Shown: positions 1-7,479 of the stretch, in pieces | How the letters are laid out: each line of letters starts with the position of its first letter | Numbering within the stretch: position 1 is the first letter of the stretch | Assembly (NCBI GenBank): GCA_035697145.1 | Contig: DASSDL010000232.1 | Coordinates: forward strand, 1-25,692 | DNA: 25,692 nucleotides | Direction: 5' to 3' | Source of the DNA: DASQUK01 sp035697145 | Lineage (GTDB): Bacteria; Actinomycetota; Acidimicrobiia; Acidimicrobiales; VFJN01 | Program-made: the position numbers and the translations under genes | Notes under the pieces: model-generated | Databases searched by the model: none | What the model saw: the letters and a program-made list of their open reading frames with translations, nothing else | What the model was told of the DNA's origin: nothing

Positions 1-107
1 GCCGTTGGTCTTGCGTGCGAGCTTCCCGCTCGCCGGCCGGGAGCCCGCGCGCGCCCAGGTGGCACTCGATGAGACTGGCGGCCTAACGCGGGTGAAGCGG
101 ACGGGCG

Positions 108-113
108 TACCGT
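108..113 (+). promoter_or_regulatory. -10 box of putative leaderless gene
   Basis: TACCGT ends exactly 7 nt before the GTG at 121 and no Shine-Dalgarno sequence precedes that GTG. The same hexamer and spacing occur before the dioxygenase gene start at 16312. It fits the TANNNT -10 box of a leaderless transcript. Inferred from sequence only. Confidence 0.4.
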
Positions 114-120
114 TGCGGTC

Positions 121-321
121 GTGTCGGAAGACTGCATCAAATCCGACGACACGGACGATACGGAGCTGCCTGCTTACGGCCAGCCCGTCGACGTGGCGGT
201 ACACGTGCCGACCTTGTCGGGCGTGATCGCAGCCGGCGCGGTGGCTGCGATCGTCTGGATCTGGCGACAGCTGCGCCACGGTCGCGCTGCTGCTTTGAGC
301 ATCGCTTATCGGCGCCGCTAA
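121..321 (+). CDS. Possible small single-pass membrane protein
   Basis: A 66-residue frame with an acidic N-terminus (many Asp/Glu in residues 3-16). One hydrophobic stretch at about residues 30-47 (TLSGVIAAGAVAAIVWIW) could span the membrane, followed by an Arg-rich end (RQLRHGR). That charge pattern would suit a segment with the basic tail in the cytoplasm. No family is recognised. The main support is the TACCGT box 7 nt upstream of the GTG, the leaderless signature shared with well-supported genes here. It could still be a chance frame, since long open frames are common at this GC content. The region upstream (1-107) shows nothing I can assign. Confidence 0.35.
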   Translation: MSEDCIKSDDTDDTELPAYGQPVDVAVHVPTLSGVIAAGAVAAIVWIWRQLRHGRAAALSIAYRRR

Positions 322-442
322 CCCCCGATTCGCGGCTGCCACCACGGGGAGCCTTCACCTTCTCGCTGCATGGCCTAGCGACCGCCGTGGCCAACGTTGC
401 AGAACGAGTAACAGGCAAGACGACCAACGGTCTGGCCCGGAG

Positions 443-482
443 AAAAAAAGGGGAGGAGCGGCCCCAAAGGGTGGCTCCTCCC
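443..482 (-). terminator. Rho-independent terminator (minus strand)
   Basis: On the minus strand GGGAGGAGC (482-474) pairs perfectly with GCTCCTCCC (459-451). The loop can itself fold through CCC/GGG, and a run of seven T follows (449-443). This is a textbook intrinsic terminator, unusual in such GC-rich DNA. It would end minus-strand transcription from the gene remnant at about 500-691 and/or the lipoprotein gene at 741-1163. Confidence 0.8.
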
Positions 483-499
483 GCTTGACCTGGGGGAAG

Positions 500-691
500 A
501 GGGTAGTTGGCGGCGGCCTCCAGACCGATGTACCGATAGCCATCGAATCCGGCCGCGCGTTCCTCGGCACTGAGCGACTCGATCGCGTGGAGCACGCCGC
601 CGTTCATCGCCAGGCCGAGATGGGGCTGGCGGGTGGGGCCCGCCCGACGGGCCGAGGACTCGTCGCCCGAGCACGGTTCGGCCGCCTGCGC
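500..691 (-). pseudogene. Decayed fragment of a small globular protein gene
   Basis: The minus frame directly upstream of the terminator reads about 60 residues that look protein-like: HLGLAMNGGVLHAIESLS, then EERAAGFDGYRYIGLEAAA. The 'MNGGVLHAIE...GYRYIGLEAA' pattern recalls the DMP19/DUF4375-type small proteins with their NGGF/NGGV motif; that is a resemblance from memory only. An in-frame stop at 692-694 closes the frame upstream. Downstream the frame runs through the terminator into low-complexity Arg-rich sequence, so both ends of the gene seem lost. I read it as a relict. The rest of 322-740 holds only the terminator. Confidence 0.3.
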
Positions 692-740
692 TCATCGTAA
701 GCGGTAGCAGCGTCCCGACGACCCGCCAGCCCCGGACCTG

Positions 741-1163
741 TCAGCGCGTCGGCATGTGCCGGGAACCGGGCACGAACTCGTCGTCGGACGTTTCGTCGGC
801 CGGGGCCGGCGCGTCGTCGCTCGAGTCGGCGTTGCTGTAGGTGCGGGCCTGACCCTCGAGCTTGGCGCTGCGCTCGAGCTGCTCGGCCACGGACCGGTTC
901 CCGGCCTCGATCGGGTGGGGCCTTACGGCGTCCTGGCGCCCGGCTGGGGCACCGTACGTCCTAGCCTGGCCCTGCAGGTGCGCCGACCGCTCGTATCGCT
1001 CGGCCTGCGCCGCGAGCCGCGCCGCCGCCGGAGCGTCGACCCGCTCGGGGGCGACGGTGCGCGTGGCCACGCCCGGGTCGCCGCCGTCGCAGGCGGCCAG
1101 TAGCGCCACCGCTACAACACCCGACGCCACCAATACCCTCGTTGTCCTGATGATCCGCTTCAT
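741..1163 (-). CDS. Small lipoprotein with a duplicated 17-residue motif
   Basis: 140 residues. A basic start (MKRIIRTTR), a hydrophobic core and the lipobox LLAAC (Cys25) predict export and lipid anchoring on the outer face of the membrane. The mature part is hydrophilic and carries a motif twice: AERYERSAHLQGQARTY (about 54-70) and AEQLERSAKLEGQARTY (about 93-109), 13 of 17 identical and 39 residues apart. The tail is rich in Asp, Pro and Ser. The ATG is set by AGGAGG six bases upstream. No family is recognised. It lies 99 nt after the LuxR regulator stop on the same strand but has its own ribosome binding site, so co-transcription is possible but not shown. Being real is likely; function is unknown. 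Confidence 0.7.
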   Translation of the reverse strand: MKRIIRTTRVLVASGVVAVALLAACDGGDPGVATRTVAPERVDAPAAARLAAQAERYERSAHLQGQARTYGAPAGRQDAVRPHPIEAGNRSVAEQLERSAKLEGQARTYSNADSSDDAPAPADETSDDEFVPGSRHMPTR

Positions 1164-1262
1164 GTCCTCGCCTCCTGGTGGTTAGAACCTTGGAAGCGAA
1201 CCTACGAAGCGGGGGTGCCGGCGCCATCGGGCAGGTGCCCCTATCGCGGGGGTCGACGTGAC

Positions 1263-4200
1263 CTATTTCGGTGCGGTGGTGTCCGGGGTGAGGCCCACAC
1301 GATGGGCCACACCGGCGGCCTCGACCCGGGTCGTCACGCCCAGCTTGGCCAGGACGCTCGACACGTGATGGCTGGCCGTCTTGCGACTGATGTAGAGGGC
1401 CTCGCCGATCTGGGGGTTGGTGTACCCGATGGCAAGCAGCCGCAACACTTCGAGTTCGCGCGGCGTCAGGCCGAGCGTGTCAAGCCGTGGCTTGGGCAGG
1501 GCTGGGAGCGTCGTCGGTTCGTCGGACAGCTCGATCCGCGCCCGGCGAGCGAGAGCCTCGATCTCCCGGAGGAGCGGCTCGGCACCGAGCCCATTCGCGG
1601 TCGCGTTGGCGGCGGTGAGCGCGTCGACAGCGCGGGCGCGCTCGCCGCGGGAGGCCAGCACGGCCTCGGCTTCGCGGAACCGCGCGTACGCCGTCCGAGA
1701 TGGGTTCCCCTCGGCGACGCCGGCGTCTGCGGCCCTGTGCCACATGTCGGGGTCGGACCGTCCCTCCGCCCGGTCCAACTCTGCCTCACAAAGCGCCTGG
1801 TGGGTGCGCGTGACCTTCGGCCGCTGCGCCGCGGCGGAGGCGCGGGCCCGCAGGGCGAGTGTCCGCGCCGCAACGGTTCGGGCCGCCTCGACCGCGGCCT
1901 GTTCCTCCGTCGGGTCGTGTCGAGTCCGGCCGACCTGTGCCCGGTCGGCCTCGATCCGCATCCCGACAGACGCGAGGGCGATAACCGACACAACCTCCTG
2001 TTCGGTGTCCGAGCCGGCCACGGTGTCGAGCCCGTCGAGCGCCGCCCCGCGAGCGGCGTCTAGGTCGCCTGTGCTTAGGGCCACCTGCGCCTGAGCTGCG
2101 CGCAGCATGCCCTCGCCTTGGGGGTCATCGACACCGAGGTCGGCGGCGGTGGCAATGGCGGCAGCCGCAGCATCATTTCTTCCCCGCGATGCGTGGAGCA
2201 GCGCCGCCAGCGCGAGCCCGATTAGCTCCACGAGTCCCCCGGCACGCTGTGCGGACAGCCGCTCGAGGACATGTTCGCACTCGTCCCATCGCCCGCCGAG
2301 AAACAGGGCCTCGGCCCCGTTGAACAGGATCAATCCCACCTCATTGCGGAGGGCCCCCGCTTGCACCCCCGTGTGCGCGGCCTCGAGGGCGGTCGCCGCC
2401 GCGTCGTCGAGTCGACCGAGCCTGATCAGGGCGTCGACGAGGACGGCGGACCAGAGGGCAACCGCCCCAACGTCGCCGATCTCGCGGCCGATGTCGAGCG
2501 CCTGCTCGTACTCGTCGATCGCCACCTCTGGATCGGTGCCCGTCCTGACGAGGCACCTACCAAGGGTGACGTGGGCTTCGCCCTCCTGCTTGCGGGCACC
2601 GGCCCGGCGCGCCGCCTCGAGCGCGGCTACCGCGACCCGGGATGCCTCCTCGTAACGCTCCCCGATGGTCAGAGCCAGGGCGAGCGCAGCCAGGACGCGG
2701 GCGCGCGCCTGGGTCGGCGGTTCGGGCGGGACCAGCGCCACGGCGCGCCGGGAGCTCTCCAGGGACTCGCCCCAGCGGCCCGCCCACATGAGGTACCCGG
2801 CCTTACGCTCGCACAGCAGCCCGACCTGCACCGACGCGCCAGGTGCGTGCTCCAGCTCGCCGATGGCGGCATCGACGTAACGGATGGCGTGATCGTGCTC
2901 GCCGGCCCCGCTGGCCGCGTCGGCCGCACGTTCGAGCAGGACGGGTCGTTCGACGCCGGCGACTGTCTCGGGGTCGGCCACCCGATCCCACAGGGCCAGC
3001 GCCCGCTCGTAGTGGGCGAGCGCGCTGGGAAGGGCAACTACCTCGACAGCGGCGTTCCCGGCGGCGACCGACGCAGCCAAGGCTGGTTCGAGCTCTCCGG
3101 CCGCGAACCAGTGCTCGGCCACCGCCTCGGCGACCGCCCACGGCGCCGGTGGCCCGAGCGCCGGCTCGTCGCTGAGCGCCCGGGCCACGGCCCGGTGGAG
3201 CTGTTGTCGCTCGCCCGGCAGCAGCTCGTCATAGACGGCCTCGCGGGTGAGCGCGTGCCGGAAGGCGTACCCCTGTCCCGACCGGTCGACCACGAGCAGG
3301 TGGTTCTCGGCCAGCTCCCGCACCGCGGCGACCAGCACCTCGTCGCCGAGACCGCCAGCAGCGGCCAGCAACCCGTGATCCACCCGAACCCCGACCACAG
3401 CCGCCAATCTGAGCAGGCCGCGAGCCACCGCCGACAAACCCGCCATCCGGGCTAGCAACAGGTTCCGCACATTGCCCGGCACCAGCCCGCTCTGCTCGCC
3501 GGCGGCCACCAGTTCCTCGGCCATAAAGGCGTTGCCGCCCGACCGCTCGAACACCCGGCCGGCCAGCTCAGCCGACGGCGGCTCACCTAGCACCCCCGCC
3601 AACAGCTCCGCCAGCTCGTCACGACCCAAAGGCTCCAGATCGACCCGGATCGCCCGCGGGCCCCGCTGCACCTCGGCCAGCCACGCCAGGAACCCCGCCT
3701 CGTCGGGCTCATCGGTCCGCACCGTCCCCACCAGCGCAACCGGGGTATCCCGCAGGTTGCGGGAGACGAACTCGAACAAGCCCCGGCTCGACGCATCGGC
3801 CCAGTGCAGATCCTCGATCACCACCATCAGCCCGGTGGGAACCGCGGCGCGCTCCAACGTGTCGAGCACCTCCTCGAACAACCCGAGCTGGGCAGACACC
3901 CCAACCGGATCAGGATCCGACGGGTTCCAAGACGCCACTCCACCCACCGGCGCGGCCACAAGGCGGGCCAGGCGCGGCGCCACCCGACCCCCGCCCTCCC
4001 CTCCACCAATCCCAAGCTCCCGCACCACAGGACGGAACGCTTCCGCGAACGGAGCGAACGCCAAAGACGTGCGGCCGACCATCGTGCAGGACCCCACCAG
4101 CGTGCGGGTCCCCCGCTCGCGCACCGCGGCCGCCACCTCGCTGACCAGACGCGTCTTGCCAGCGCCAGCCTCACCACAGACCAGCACCGTTACCGGCGCG

Positions 4201-4316
4201 CCCGCCCGCGCCTCACCCAACAGCTCATCGAGCACAGCAAGCTCCGTCGCCCGCCCCACAAACCGAGGACTCGTGCCCCGGAACCGCACCAACCCATTCT
4301 CGTCCACGCAGACCAC
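1263..4316 (-). CDS. LAL-type LuxR family transcriptional regulator (ATPase)
   Basis: About 1017 residues, the usual size for large ATP-binding LuxR (LAL/MalT-like, STAND) regulators. Near the N-terminus FVGRATELAVLDELL leads into the Walker A motif GEAGAGKTR (about 46-54). Walker B is VVIEDLHWAD (about 163-172). A long Ala/Leu/Glu-rich helical region with TPR-like character follows. The C-terminal LuxR helix-turn-helix lies at about 946-1005 (LTPRELEVLRLLAIGYTN, then ISRKTASHHVSSVLAKLG). Such proteins activate transcription after binding an inducer and ATP; the target is not evident. The frame is open up to 4655, but the extra 113 codons are Arg/Gly-rich and non-protein-like, so I place the start at GTG 4316, just before the conserved ATPase domain. 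The exact start is uncertain, as no Shine-Dalgarno or leaderless box marks it. Confidence 0.93.
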   Translation of the reverse strand: MVCVDENGLVRFRGTSPRFVGRATELAVLDELLGEARAGAPVTVLVCGEAGAGKTRLVSEVAAAVRERGTRTLVGSCTMVGRTSLAFAPFAEAFRPVVRELGIGGGEGGGRVAPRLARLVAAPVGGVASWNPSDPDPVGVSAQLGLFEEVLDTLERAAVPTGLMVVIEDLHWADASSRGLFEFVSRNLRDTPVALVGTVRTDEPDEAGFLAWLAEVQRGPRAIRVDLEPLGRDELAELLAGVLGEPPSAELAGRVFERSGGNAFMAEELVAAGEQSGLVPGNVRNLLLARMAGLSAVARGLLRLAAVVGVRVDHGLLAAAGGLGDEVLVAAVRELAENHLLVVDRSGQGYAFRHALTREAVYDELLPGERQQLHRAVARALSDEPALGPPAPWAVAEAVAEHWFAAGELEPALAASVAAGNAAVEVVALPSALAHYERALALWDRVADPETVAGVERPVLLERAADAASGAGEHDHAIRYVDAAIGELEHAPGASVQVGLLCERKAGYLMWAGRWGESLESSRRAVALVPPEPPTQARARVLAALALALTIGERYEEASRVAVAALEAARRAGARKQEGEAHVTLGRCLVRTGTDPEVAIDEYEQALDIGREIGDVGAVALWSAVLVDALIRLGRLDDAAATALEAAHTGVQAGALRNEVGLILFNGAEALFLGGRWDECEHVLERLSAQRAGGLVELIGLALAALLHASRGRNDAAAAAIATAADLGVDDPQGEGMLRAAQAQVALSTGDLDAARGAALDGLDTVAGSDTEQEVVSVIALASVGMRIEADRAQVGRTRHDPTEEQAAVEAARTVAARTLALRARASAAAQRPKVTRTHQALCEAELDRAEGRSDPDMWHRAADAGVAEGNPSRTAYARFREAEAVLASRGERARAVDALTAANATANGLGAEPLLREIEALARRARIELSDEPTTLPALPKPRLDTLGLTPRELEVLRLLAIGYTNPQIGEALYISRKTASHHVSSVLAKLGVTTRVEAAGVAHRVGLTPDTTAPK

Positions 4317-4727
4317 CCACTGCGACAGCCCGCCCACAGATCGAACCGCGGTCCGACGCCTCTGTCGGAGTGGCTCTCGTCCGACCCGGCGCACCGAACA
4401 GCCGCCGACACGCTGACATGGGTCATCTCGACTCCCACCAATGGGCCACCTGCCCGCGAATCGGCCCAGCGGCCCACCGCACCCATTTCCCCGCCGCAGC
4501 CCGTAGCCACCGAGCTCGACTGGTAGCGGCCCATGCCCACGTTCGCCCTGGCCAACCCGGACGGGTCCGTCATGAGCGCGTACGGACAGGATCCGAGCGC
4601 ATTCGCGGCGCTCGACTGAGCGCCCAGATCTGCCTGATCTGATGCGCGATGTCAACGTCGGGCTCCCAGGACGCAGGCGTTTGGCAGTGGGCCGGCGTGA
4701 CGGCCGGTAACCGGGGACTATCGGCGG
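4317..4727. other. Intergenic region upstream of the LuxR regulator
   Basis: Frames cross this stretch on both strands, but their translations are Arg/Gly/Pro-rich and match nothing. It should hold the promoter of the LuxR regulator. The only structured site seen is TGACATGGGTCA (4414-4425), an inverted repeat of TGAC/GTCA with a 4-bp spacer, which could be an operator but is short enough to arise by chance. Confidence 0.3.
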
Positions 4728-5483
4728 TCAGGGCGCGAGGAGAACGCCCACCTCGAACAGCCGGGTGTGAACCTGGCGGCCGAAATCGGTGATCTGCCAG
4801 CTCGCGATGGAAGGACCGGCGCTGAAGGTCATGCCGCCGCTGGGAACGATTCGCGAGACGAGCCCATGCCGCTCGAGCACCGCGAGGACCGCCGTGTGGT
4901 GGGGGACGTGGGCCGCATAGCGCCTAAGACCGGGCTCGCTGAGGGACTCGACGGGCTTGTCGAAGTCCGGGTGGTCGCCGCCGCTGCCCAACTCGTTTGC
5001 CGACTTCGTGAAGACATCGAGCAGCTGTAGATGGCCGCCATCGAGGTCGGCGACGACCCGGACAAAGGTTGTCTCCCACGACGGAACGGCGAGGTCCTTG
5101 GCGACGGTGCCGTTGGCCAGAGCGATGGCGTAGACGGGCAGCCAGCGCTCCATCGCGGTCGCGGACGCGGCCTCGAGTGTGCGAAGCAGGAGCTGCTCGC
5201 GCTCCTCGTCGGCAGCGAGGCGCCGCAGCAGCTCGTCTACGGGGATGCCGGCCCGGTTGGCGGCATCGACGAGCACCTTGGCGACCCGTTCGCAGCGGCG
5301 GCCCGTGATGAACGCCAGCCCGGCGAGCAGCTGCTCGACGACCTGGGCGCTGTACGTGCTCAGAAACCCGCCAGCGACGTTCGCCGCGACGGTTGCCTCC
5401 GGGTACTTCACGCTGAGGCCGGCGACGCCGCCCCAGATCAGAGCGTTCGCCACCGCCTCGTCGTGCGGGTCGTCGGGCGGCAC
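4728..5483 (-). CDS. Conserved-looking hypothetical protein, divergent from vapBC
   Basis: 251 residues, family not recognised. The N-terminal third is Ala/Val-rich and partly hydrophobic (VAANVAGGFLSTYSAQVVEQ, about 32-51; LLAGLAFITGRR follows). A strongly helical, charged middle follows (about 60-115, including DELLRRLAADEEREQLLLRT). The C-terminal part (about 180-251) has alternating helices and short strands ending in WQITDFGRQVHTRLFEVGVL, which resembles a winged-helix end; this is a guess. The GTG start has TAGGCT ending six bases upstream and no Shine-Dalgarno, so it may be leaderless. It is divergent from the VapB-type antitoxin gene, separated by 97 bp that contain a palindrome. It may belong functionally to that locus, or be an unrelated neighbour. 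Confidence 0.75.
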   Translation of the reverse strand: MPPDDPHDEAVANALIWGGVAGLSVKYPEATVAANVAGGFLSTYSAQVVEQLLAGLAFITGRRCERVAKVLVDAANRAGIPVDELLRRLAADEEREQLLLRTLEAASATAMERWLPVYAIALANGTVAKDLAVPSWETTFVRVVADLDGGHLQLLDVFTKSANELGSGGDHPDFDKPVESLSEPGLRRYAAHVPHHTAVLAVLERHGLVSRIVPSGGMTFSAGPSIASWQITDFGRQVHTRLFEVGVLLAP

Positions 5484-5489
5484 GCCGGG

Positions 5490-5495
5490 AGCCTA
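5490..5495 (-). promoter_or_regulatory. -10 box for the 251-residue protein gene
   Basis: TAGGCT on the minus strand ends six bases before the GTG at 5483, with no Shine-Dalgarno in between. It fits a leaderless transcript, one base shorter than the spacing seen at other genes here. Confidence 0.35.
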
Positions 5496-5532
5496 CGGCC
5501 CAGCTGACCGCCGAGCACCCCCACCAGGGCGA

Positions 5533-5545
5533 CGCCACATTGGCG
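5533..5545. promoter_or_regulatory. Candidate VapB operator palindrome
   Basis: CGCCA-CAT-TGGCG is a perfect 5-bp inverted repeat in the 97-bp divergent region, about 35 bp upstream of the antitoxin start. TA antitoxins usually autoregulate through such palindromes, and this one lies between both divergent starts. Confidence 0.35.
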
Positions 5546-5580
5546 AGCGTTCCAGCGCGCCATAGGGCACTATCTGCATC

Positions 5581-6264
5581 GTGGCGAAGGTGGCGGTGCT
5601 CGATCGGGAGATGTTCGGTCACCAGACGGCCGCTCGATTGCTCCGAGTGCACCCGTCGACGCTGTGGTGGTGGCTCGAGGGCGGCGCGAGGCGAGGAAAG
5701 GTCTACCGCCCGGTGATTCGCCCCGAGCCGACAGGATCCAAGTCGGTGACCTGGGGCGAGTTCGTCGAAGCGGGACTTCTCCGTCAGTACCGGCGGGAGC
5801 ACGACGTGAAGCTGAGTGAGGTCAGAGGCTTCATCGACGCCGCTCGGCAGCAACTCGGCGTCGCGTATCCCTTGGCGCACCATCGACCATTCGTCGGGCC
5901 GGGTCGACTGCTGATGCTCGAGCTGCAAGACGAGCTCGGCCTCTCGCCGGACCTCTGCCTGGTGGCGGTGGCGAGCGGCCAGCTCGTCCTTACGGGCCCG
6001 GCACAGGAGTTCCTGGCACGCGTCGAATGGGATGAGGACGTCCCCGAGGCGTGGCGCCCGCACGACGACGAGCTGTCTCCGGTGAGGATGCGACCCTCGC
6101 AGCGGTTCGGCCTGCCGTCCATCGGCGGCGTGCGGACGGAAGTGCTGTGGGAGCAGGTCGAGGCCGGAGCCGACGTCGATGAGGTGGCTGAGGACTTCAG
6201 CGTCTCGCCCGCCGACGTCCGTTGGGCCCTCTCGTACGAGAACAGCGCCCGCGCCGCGGCGTGA
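5581..6264 (+). CDS. VapB45-like antitoxin (HTH plus DUF433)
   Basis: 227 residues. The N-terminus looks like a MerR-type helix-turn-helix (about 13-34: GHQTAARLLRVHPSTLWWWL). The C-terminus (about 178-221: LPSIGGVRTEVLWEQVEAGA, then DVDEVAEDFSVSPADVRWAL) is a DUF433 domain, found in antitoxins paired with PIN-like toxins. Size and domain order match the VapB45 type of Mycobacterium tuberculosis (Rv2018) as I recall it. It should bind and neutralise the downstream PIN-like toxin and repress its own promoter. The GTG start has no Shine-Dalgarno; CACTAT ends 7 nt upstream, suggesting a leaderless message. Its stop overlaps the toxin start by 4 nt (GTGA), which implies translational coupling. 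Confidence 0.85.
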   Translation: MAKVAVLDREMFGHQTAARLLRVHPSTLWWWLEGGARRGKVYRPVIRPEPTGSKSVTWGEFVEAGLLRQYRREHDVKLSEVRGFIDAARQQLGVAYPLAHHRPFVGPGRLLMLELQDELGLSPDLCLVAVASGQLVLTGPAQEFLARVEWDEDVPEAWRPHDDELSPVRMRPSQRFGLPSIGGVRTEVLWEQVEAGADVDEVAEDFSVSPADVRWALSYENSARAAA

Positions 6265-6692
6265 AGCCACCGAAACGCGCCACGGTCCGGTTCTACTTCG
6301 ACGCCGACATCCTCGGCCTGGCCAAGGTCGTTGCTCCCCTCCGTGCCGACTTCACGTACCCGGGCGACCCCGGAGCGGTGATCCACAAGCGGAAGCGGGA
6401 GCCGTGCCCGATCCAGCCCGGCGCCTATGACCTCGACTGGCTGCCGCATGTCGCCGGCCGGGGTTGGTTGATCATCACGCGGGACAGGAACATCAAGGAG
6501 AACCGAGCTGAGATCGATGCGGTGATCGCGCACGGCGCCAAGCTGGTGGCCCTTGCGTCTCCCGATGCACGCAACAAGTGGGCGCAGCTCGAGGTCCTGA
6601 TGACTCAATGGCGGCGCATCGAGGAGCTCCAGGAGTTGCCCGGACCCTTCGTCTACGAGGCATACCGCACGGCGTTGACCAAGGTCGCCTGA
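6261..6692 (+). CDS. VapC45-like PIN-domain toxin (putative ribonuclease)
   Basis: 143 residues from the GTG at 6261, which overlaps the antitoxin stop. The fold signature matches the PIN-like/DUF5615 group: RFYFDADILGLAKVV (Asp14 and Asp16), an acidic pair DLDWLPHVAGRGW (Asp57, Asp59), and WLIITRDRNI (Asp75). These acidic residues would hold the metal ions for RNA cleavage in the cytoplasm. An earlier ATG at 6222 in the same frame would add 13 residues inside the antitoxin gene; the coupled GTG gives a start just before the first conserved strand. A stem-loop follows the gene at 6705-6733. Key acidic residues appear present, so it is probably active. Its RNA target cannot be told from sequence. 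Confidence 0.85.
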   Translation: MKPPKRATVRFYFDADILGLAKVVAPLRADFTYPGDPGAVIHKRKREPCPIQPGAYDLDWLPHVAGRGWLIITRDRNIKENRAEIDAVIAHGAKLVALASPDARNKWAQLEVLMTQWRRIEELQELPGPFVYEAYRTALTKVA

Positions 6693-6704
6693 CGGCCTCC
6701 GCTG

Positions 6705-6733
6705 GCCGCCGAGATTCGGGCCATATCGGCGGC
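6705..6733 (+). terminator. Stem-loop after vapC (possible terminator)
   Basis: GCCGCCGA (6705-6712) and TCGGCGGC (6726-6733) form a perfect 8-bp stem with a 13-nt loop, 12 nt after the toxin stop. There is no T-run, so it may stabilise the 3' end or act as a U-less terminator. The remainder of 6734-6953 shows nothing I can assign. Confidence 0.4.
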
Positions 6734-6953
6734 TGGGCGCGCCACGATCGCGTCGCTCTACATCGCCCTCCTGGCCTCAAGGTCATGCGGCCGATGAGGC
6801 GGAACTGACGATGTCATCGTCCACTGGCGTCGGGAACGCGAGACCGCCGCGTACGAGCGCGCATCATTCGCTCGTAGCTCCACACGCGGCCGTTGAGACG
6901 ACGGCGCCGGCGACGACTAAACCCCGATACACGAACGGTCCTCTGAACGACCG

Positions 6954-7463
6954 CTATGCACTGCAATCTTGCACGTCCTGGTAGGCCGGCGAGTTGGCCG
7001 TGTCCGGGTCCGGCATGGGTTGATAATCGTGTGTCAACGGTCCATGTAGGGTTCGGTACCAGACCCCGTTTGGATCCTTGAAGTGAACACCTGTCGGCTC
7101 GAATCCCGCATCGAGTGAATACATGGTGCAGCGCTGAATGCCGTCGATATTGATGGATGTGCGCTCGGCCTTGTCGTTCTCCTTGCCTTCCACCCACACG
7201 TCGTAGAGTTCCGTGCCAGTTGCGTTGATGACCACCCAGGTGATCTGCTGGCCCTCGATTTTGTGTTCGAAGTAGTCTGGCGCCTCGCCGACATAGACGT
7301 TGTTCGCGTATTGTTGCTCCTCTTGCCGGTCTAGGCGCTCCTCCTGCTCGTCGAGGCGTCCTTCTTGCCGATCCGCGATGAACCAGGTGAGGCCCAGCGC
7401 AACTACCGCCGCGAGGGCAGAGACCCCTGACCACGATCCCTTGTCGCCGGAGCTGTCCGCCAT
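6954..7463 (-). CDS. Membrane-anchored coiled-coil hypothetical protein
   Basis: 169 residues. A short polar start is followed by one transmembrane segment (about 12-30, ending GLTWFIADRQ). Next come two near-identical heptads, RLDEQEE and RLDRQEE (36-49), predicting a short coiled coil. The C-terminal 115 residues look like a beta-rich domain (YFEHKIEGQQITWVVINATG, about 64-83) with two Cys near residues 112 and 167. It is probably anchored with this domain outside the cell. The ATG is set by GGGAGGA four bases upstream. Base composition is visibly lower in GC than neighbours, hinting at recent acquisition. It starts 16 nt after the stop of the small lipoprotein gene, so the two may be one transcript. 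Family not recognised. Confidence 0.7.
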   Translation of the reverse strand: MADSSGDKGSWSGVSALAAVVALGLTWFIADRQEGRLDEQEERLDRQEEQQYANNVYVGEAPDYFEHKIEGQQITWVVINATGTELYDVWVEGKENDKAERTSINIDGIQRCTMYSLDAGFEPTGVHFKDPNGVWYRTLHGPLTHDYQPMPDPDTANSPAYQDVQDCSA

Positions 7464-7479
7464 TGATCCTCCCGCCGCC

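Noticed and set aside
1229..1251. Short GC hairpins after the LuxR regulator stop
   Set aside because: Stems of only 4 bp with no U-tract; not enough to call a terminator.
1215..3455. Plus-strand frames antisense to the LuxR regulator
   Set aside because: Compositionally biased shadows with no motif; the minus frame has unambiguous Walker and LuxR-HTH motifs.
4317..4655. N-terminal extension of the LuxR regulator frame
   Set aside because: The 113 extra residues are Arg/Gly-rich without any motif, and the conserved ATPase region begins right after 4316.
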